Positions 59,987-64,000 of a stretch of DNA of 64,000 nt are shown in pieces. The stretch comes from Nitrogeniibacter mangrovi (GTDB taxonomy: Bacteria; Pseudomonadota; Gammaproteobacteria; Burkholderiales; Rhodocyclaceae): positions 620,001 through 684,000 of the forward strand of contig NZ_CP048836.1 of the NCBI RefSeq assembly GCF_010983895.1. Reading direction: 5' to 3'. Numbering within the stretch: the first letter of the stretch is position 1; each line of letters starts with the position of its first letter. The translations under genes and the position numbers were made by a program. The notes beneath the pieces are model-generated. The model had not been told where the DNA came from, ran no database searches, and worked only from the letters and a program-made list of their open reading frames with translations.

Positions 59987-62800
59987 ATGTTTGACATGTC
60001 GGCAGTGGCACGGCGGATTCGCCTCGGCGTATGCGTCATTTCGGTCGCAGCGAGCCTGCCGGCAGTGGCCGGCGATCCGGCCAAGGCGGCTGCCTATTAC
60101 GAAGACGGGCTGACGCGGTTCGACAAGGGCGACAATCCCGGCGCCGTCATCCAGCTCAAGAATGCGTTGCAGCAGGATCCGTCCATGCTCTCTGCCCACG
60201 TACTGCTGGGGCGGGCGCTGCTCAAGGAGACCGAGCTGCCGGCCGCCGAGGCCGCTTTCGAACAGGCGCTGAAGCTCGGCGTCAGTCCGGTGGAAATCGC
60301 CGCGCCGCGCGCGCGTTTGCTGATGATGCTGGGGCGCAGCAAGCAGCTGTTGCGCGACGTCTCGCCCAACGGTCTGATGGGCGACGACCTAGTCGAAGTG
60401 CTGACCCTGCGCGCCAAGGCGCAGTCGCTGGAAGGCGATCGGGCCGCCGCGCTGGCGGGTTTCGAAGCCGCGATCCAGACCGATCCGAGCTCGCCGCGCC
60501 CGTATCTGGATCTGGTGCCTTTCCTGATCCAGGGCGGTGACCTGAAGGGGGCGGACGCGCGGGTCCAGACGCTCATGCGCATCGCCCCCGACAATGCGGA
60601 CACCTGGAACCTGAGCGCGTCGCTACACCATGTGCGTGGCCGTCTGAGCGAGGCGCTGGTGGACTACGACAAGGCCCTGTCCATCGACCCGAACCATACC
60701 GACGCCCGGGTGGCGCGCGCCTCCCTCTATGTGGATCGCAAGCAGGATGACAAGGCCCGCGTCGATCTCGACTATCTGGCCGAGCATGCGCGCCGGGAAC
60801 CGCGCTCCGCCTACCTGCGAGCCCTCGTCGCCGCGCGTGCGGGCGATCAGGAGGGTGCCCACAAGGCACTGACCGAAGTGGCCGGGCTCGTCGACTCGCT
60901 TCCGGGCGAGTACGTGGCGGCCAACGAGCAACTGCTCATGCTCGGCGCCCTCGCGCACCACGGCCTCGAATCACGGGAGAAGGCCAAGGAGTACCTCGAC
61001 ACCCTGCTGCGCCGCTTCCCGCGCAACCTGGGGGCACGCAAGCTGCTGGCCGCCATCTATCTGGACGAAAACGACAACGCGCGCGCGCTGTCGACCGTCG
61101 AGCCGGTGCTCGAAGCGCAGCCCAACGATCCGCAGGCGAACCTGCTCGCCGGGCGCGCCCATCTGGGCTACCGCCACTTCATCCAGGCGCGCGAGCTGCT
61201 TACGCGGGCCGTCAAGTATCTCGACAAGGGGCCCCAGGCCCTGTTTGCCCTTGGCCTGAGCCAGCTCGGGATGGGTGATACCGCCGTCGCGATCGACAAC
61301 CTGGAGAAAGCCGCGGCCGCCGATCCGGGTGACGTGAGCATCGGCACCGCGCTGATCACTGTCTACATGCAGCGCGGCGCAACGACCAAGGCACTCGCAC
61401 ATGCCGAGGCACTGGTCGCCAAGGCGCCGAAGAGCCTGCCGGCGCTCAACCTGCTCGGCTCGGTCCGGGCGGCTGCGGGTCAGCCGGACAAGGCGGCGAA
61501 GGTGTTCGAACAGGCGCTGGCGCAAGATCCGAAGTTCGCGCCCGCGCTGTTGAATCTGGTGCGCGTGGAGGTGGAGCTGGGGCGCGTCGATGGCGCCGAG
61601 GCCCGGCTCCAGGCCTGGTTGAAGGAAGAACCCAACGATGCCCGCGCCATGTTCGAGATGGGGCGCATTGCCGAGCAGCTCGGCCGGCAGAAGGAGGGCA
61701 TCGACTGGCTGCGCAAGGCGGCCTCGAAGCAGCCCGGGCAGGCCCAGCCGGCACTGGCCCTCGTTGAGGCCTTGTCACGGGCGGGGCAGCCGGCCGAGGC
61801 GCTCACTGCGGCCAAGGAGGTCGGGCTGCGCCATCCGGACGACCTGGGGGTTCAGGCCGTCCTCGGCCAGGCCTACCTCGCGGCGGGGGATCCCAAGGCG
61901 GCTCGGCAGACCTTTCGCAACATGACCCGCATCGCCGAGTTCGATCCAGCGGCCCAGGTCCGCATCGGCCGCCTCATGCTCGGCGCCGGCTTCCCTGACG
62001 ACGCTGAATACAATCTTCAGAAGGCCTTGACCGCGCGCACCGATTTCGCTCCGGCGCATGCGCTGGCCATCGACATCGCCCTGCACCGGGGACAGGTCGA
62101 CACGGCGCGCAAGGCGCTGGAGGCTTTGCGCAAGTCGGCACCGAATGATCCCGGTCTGCTGCGCTATCAGGGCACCATCGCGCTGGCCTCCGGCGACGGG
62201 CCGGCTGCGCTCAAGCACTTTGCGCAGCAGTACCGTGCGCATCCGGACGCTCGTGCGGCCCTGAACCTGTCGGCTGTGCAGGAGCGCCTCGGCGATCTGG
62301 CCGCCGCCGAGGCGACCTTGCGCGATGAACAGGCACGCCACGCCACGCCGGTCATCTACGATGCCTTGGGCCAGATCCTGGAGCGGCAGGCGAAATGGGC
62401 CGAAGCGCGGGACGCGTACCGGCGTTTGCTGCGCGACGCGCCCGATAGTCCCGGTATCCTCAACCGGCTCGCGCGGGTGCAGTTCGAGCTCAAGGACGCC
62501 GGCGCCATGGCCACCGCCGACAAGGCCCGTGCGCTGGCGCCGAACGATCCGCGCGTGATCGATACCGTGGGCTGGCTGCGACTCCAGTCGGGGGATGTGG
62601 ACGGGGCACTCGCCCTGCTGCGTGACGCACGCTTGCGGGCGCCGGGCCTGCCCGAGATCCGTTACCACCTTGCCGAGGCGCTCGCTCGCAGCGGACGGAC
62701 CGGCGAAGCCGAGGCCGAGCTGGCCGCAGCGCTCGCCGATGGCCGGGGTTTTCGGGGTGCCGACGAGGCGCGTGCGTTGCAGCAGCGGCTGCAAAAGTGA
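59987..62800 (+). CDS. prsT: PrsT-like TPR-repeat protein of the PEP-CTERM/exosortase system
   Basis: 937 residues, close to the roughly 900 of the PEP-CTERM-associated TPR family. A signal peptide (RIRLGVCVISVAASLPAVAG) precedes about twenty or more TPR-type helical pairs (for example YYEDGLTRFDKGDNPGAVIQ, ALSIDPNHTDARVARASLYV, GWLRLQSGDVDGALALLRDA). The family is often called a lipoprotein, but no clear lipobox is seen here. ATG 59987 has ACAGGGG upstream; a second ATG at 59996 is possible. Its neighbour is a PEP-CTERM gene. TPR proteins of this kind are thought to assist exopolysaccharide-linked sorting; the exact role is not known. Confidence 0.85.
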   Translation: MFDMSAVARRIRLGVCVISVAASLPAVAGDPAKAAAYYEDGLTRFDKGDNPGAVIQLKNALQQDPSMLSAHVLLGRALLKETELPAAEAAFEQALKLGVSPVEIAAPRARLLMMLGRSKQLLRDVSPNGLMGDDLVEVLTLRAKAQSLEGDRAAALAGFEAAIQTDPSSPRPYLDLVPFLIQGGDLKGADARVQTLMRIAPDNADTWNLSASLHHVRGRLSEALVDYDKALSIDPNHTDARVARASLYVDRKQDDKARVDLDYLAEHARREPRSAYLRALVAARAGDQEGAHKALTEVAGLVDSLPGEYVAANEQLLMLGALAHHGLESREKAKEYLDTLLRRFPRNLGARKLLAAIYLDENDNARALSTVEPVLEAQPNDPQANLLAGRAHLGYRHFIQARELLTRAVKYLDKGPQALFALGLSQLGMGDTAVAIDNLEKAAAADPGDVSIGTALITVYMQRGATTKALAHAEALVAKAPKSLPALNLLGSVRAAAGQPDKAAKVFEQALAQDPKFAPALLNLVRVEVELGRVDGAEARLQAWLKEEPNDARAMFEMGRIAEQLGRQKEGIDWLRKAASKQPGQAQPALALVEALSRAGQPAEALTAAKEVGLRHPDDLGVQAVLGQAYLAAGDPKAARQTFRNMTRIAEFDPAAQVRIGRLMLGAGFPDDAEYNLQKALTARTDFAPAHALAIDIALHRGQVDTARKALEALRKSAPNDPGLLRYQGTIALASGDGPAALKHFAQQYRAHPDARAALNLSAVQERLGDLAAAEATLRDEQARHATPVIYDALGQILERQAKWAEARDAYRRLLRDAPDSPGILNRLARVQFELKDAGAMATADKARALAPNDPRVIDTVGWLRLQSGDVDGALALLRDARLRAPGLPEIRYHLAEALARSGRTGEAEAELAAALADGRGFRGADEARALQQRLQK

Positions 62801-62823
62801 ATGCCGCACGGGAGAATAACGTG

Positions 62824-62846
62824 TCGGAAAATCTGACGCTTTCCGA
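62824..62846. promoter_or_regulatory. Inverted repeat, candidate upstream activator site
   Basis: TCGGAAA and TTTCCGA are separated by 9 bases, centred about 90 bp before the transcription start expected from the sigma-54 promoter at 62901-62916. That is the normal place for binding by a sigma-54 enhancer-binding protein. It could also be a weak hairpin after the preceding gene. Confidence 0.5.
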
Positions 62847-62900
62847 TCGGTTTCTATGCGGCTGTTCGGCAAGTGCATGAATTAAAACAAAATCTACGTC

Positions 62901-62916
62901 TGGCACTAACTTTGCT
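62901..62916 (+). promoter_or_regulatory. Sigma-54 (RpoN) promoter of the PEP-CTERM gene
   Basis: TGGCACTAACTTTGCT matches the -24/-12 consensus (TGGCAC-N5-TTGCW) at every scored position, with GG at 62902-62903 and GC at 62914-62915 at exact spacing. The start of transcription would be near 62926, about 30 bp before the ATG, with GGAG at 62944-62947. Confidence 0.9.
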
Positions 62917-62956
62917 TAATATTTGCCAAACGAATCCGTAACCGGAGATTTCAAAA

Positions 62957-63715
62957 ATGAAAAAGCTTCTCACGACCGCCCTGGTGTCGATGGCGGCGGT
63001 GATCAGCCTGCCGGCGATGGCGACCGGGGGCTCTTACTACACTGCCTACAACAAGAGCACCCACTGTGGTGGCGGTTCCACTGAGCCGTCCTGCCCCACC
63101 TACAACCTCACCGATGCGGGGTCGTCCGGTAATGCCCTGGTGTCGCTGGATGCCTACTACAATACCAGCGGGTCAAGCACCCTGAACGATGCCTACTCCA
63201 TGACCTACTACAGCGGCAGTGGTTATGGCGTGAAGGCCACCAGCACCGACGGCACGAGCCCCCAGCACGCGGTGGACAACTCGGGTGACTACGAGTGGCT
63301 GATGCTCAGCTTCGATCAGGCCGTGAGCCTGGACAAGATCACCCTGGGCTGGATCTCCGGCGACGCCGACATCACGGTGATGGCCGCCGGCGCACCGTCC
63401 AATGACCTGAGCGGCTGGAACTTCATCGAGAACCTGTATTACGGCAACGGCGGCAGCCAGTTCTCCACCGACAGCTACGGGCGTACCGTGGCCTCGCTGA
63501 CAAACGAAGTGTGCGCCTCCTACTGGCTGATCGGCGCCATCAACCCGGCGTATGCCTCTTCGATGTACGTCGGCAACGACTTCTTCAAGGTGTATTCGGT
63601 TCAGGCCTGCACCAACTGCGGGCAGCCGGGCACCGGTGTTGCCGAGCCGGGTTCGCTCGCGCTGGCCGGCATCGGTCTTCTCGGAGTCTTTGGATTGCGT
63701 CGCCGTCGTTCCTGA
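62957..63715 (+). CDS. PEP-CTERM sorting domain surface protein
   Basis: 252 residues. A signal peptide (MKKLLTTALVSMAAVISLPAMA) is followed by a Ser/Gly/Tyr-rich body with four or more cysteines (THCGGGS, EPSCPTYN, NEVCASYW, QACTNCGQ). The C-terminus has AEPGSLALAGIGLLGVFGL and then RRRRS, the PEP-CTERM pattern (here AEP for PEP) sorted by an exosortase. Spacing of cysteines and size recall exosortase-dependent protein families such as XDP1, but I cannot fix that. Expression is expected to depend on RpoN. It is followed by an intrinsic terminator. Confidence 0.9.
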   Translation: MKKLLTTALVSMAAVISLPAMATGGSYYTAYNKSTHCGGGSTEPSCPTYNLTDAGSSGNALVSLDAYYNTSGSSTLNDAYSMTYYSGSGYGVKATSTDGTSPQHAVDNSGDYEWLMLSFDQAVSLDKITLGWISGDADITVMAAGAPSNDLSGWNFIENLYYGNGGSQFSTDSYGRTVASLTNEVCASYWLIGAINPAYASSMYVGNDFFKVYSVQACTNCGQPGTGVAEPGSLALAGIGLLGVFGLRRRRS

Positions 63716-63738
63716 GGCGAGCAATACTCCGTCGACTT

Positions 63739-63767
63739 GCGGCGCCACACGGCGCCGCTTTTCTTTT
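63739..63767 (+). terminator. Intrinsic terminator after the PEP-CTERM gene
   Basis: GCGGCGCC and GGCGCCGC pair around ACAC, followed by TTTTCTTTT. It lies 24 bp after the stop at 63715. Confidence 0.93.
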
Positions 63768-63823
63768 GTCCACCGACCCGGGGGCGGGTGCCTTGAAGCA
63801 CCAGAGCCGGGCTCGCGACGATC

Positions 63824-64000
63824 TCAGGCTGCGCCGGTTTCGAGGTCGCGCTCGTGGGCTTCCTGCTGCTGCAGGCGCCACATCTGCGCGTAGGCGCCGC
63901 TGGCGGCCAGCAGTTCGCGGTGGTGCCCGCGTTCGACGATACGGCCCTGGTCGAGCACGATGATTTCGTCCGCATGGGCCACCGTCGACAGGCGGTGCGC
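63824..64000 (-). CDS. ABC exporter C-terminus (5' part outside window)
   Basis: The last 58 codons of an ABC transporter ATPase domain, read into the window edge. The visible part is the switch-His and D-loop end [19 protein letters not shown] and [20 protein letters not shown], then a tail with [15 protein letters not shown]. This wording is typical of ATM1/HMT1-type ABC exporters that handle glutathione-metal or iron-sulfur-related compounds, though other type IV exporters end similarly. Confidence 0.85.
   Translation of the reverse strand, partial: AHRLSTVAHADEIIVLDQGRIVERGHHRELLAASGAYAQMWRLQQQEAHERDLETGAA

Overview
The window is GC-rich, densely packed bacterial chromosome with no phage, insertion sequence, rRNA or CRISPR array visible. 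Several things point to a Gram-negative betaproteobacterium, most likely of the Rhodocyclales (Thauera, Azoarcus or Zoogloea type): the gene order ybgC-tolQRAB-pal-cpoB-queE-queC-tRNA-Lys, a STAS protein next to hslVU, a cysI-DUF934-cysH-cysDN sulfate operon with divergent cysB, a phasin gene, and PEP-CTERM surface proteins with a PrsT-like TPR protein. The taxon is inferred from gene content and order, not from a marker gene.

Layout. (1) 1-13.1 kb is a surface-glycan region. A minus-strand operon (polysaccharide deacetylase, four glycosyltransferases including a GT9 heptosyltransferase-like enzyme, and an O-antigen-ligase-like protein) diverges from a plus-strand operon of three paralogous GT4 enzymes and a sulfotransferase; msbA and a Cys-based phosphatase follow. 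(2) 13.1-22.5 kb covers cobalamin: cobC-cobS-cobT and cobU on the minus strand, then a cobalamin riboswitch ahead of btuB-btuC-btuD-btuF-cobO-cobA on the plus strand. (3) 22.5-29.1 kb carries tRNA-Lys, queC, queE and the Tol-Pal envelope operon. (4) 29.2-32.3 kb holds a duplicated STAS-domain protein and hslVU. (5) 32.5-46.3 kb is a mixed region: a PEP-CTERM protein, an AEC transporter, a dodecin-like protein, glutathione reductase, DUF808, a TIR-TM-WD40 protein, a TSUP transporter, a methyltransferase, a second TIR-TM protein, DUF2721, an MFS transporter and an Lrp regulator divergent from an arginine-to-proline-like gene pair. (6) 46.4-50.3 kb holds a phasin with a palindromic operator region, an AsmA protein, DUF2853 and a CBS-domain protein. 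(7) 50.4-57.9 kb is the assimilatory sulfate operon plus cysB. (8) 57.9-64 kb has an asparaginase, an amino-acid-binding protein, the PrsT-like TPR protein, a PEP-CTERM protein behind a textbook sigma-54 promoter, and the end of an ABC exporter.

How it fits together. The glycan genes, MsbA, PrsT and the two PEP-CTERM proteins all concern the envelope and extracellular matrix. CobA makes precorrin-2, the shared precursor of cobalamin and of the siroheme that CysI needs. The CysH enzyme has the iron-sulfur cysteines of an APS reductase, so sulfate assimilation here does not need PAPS, whereas the sulfotransferase in the glycan cluster does; no APS kinase lies in the window. The most distinctive points are the sigma-54 promoter with a possible upstream activator site before the PEP-CTERM gene, the two membrane-anchored TIR proteins, the guanidine-modifying-enzyme plus ornithine cyclodeaminase pair, opposed heptamer-repeat arrays between cysD and cysN, a dispersed repeat that encodes the start of CysH, and dyads flanking the phasin promoter. 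All positions and motifs were read by eye; no database search was run.
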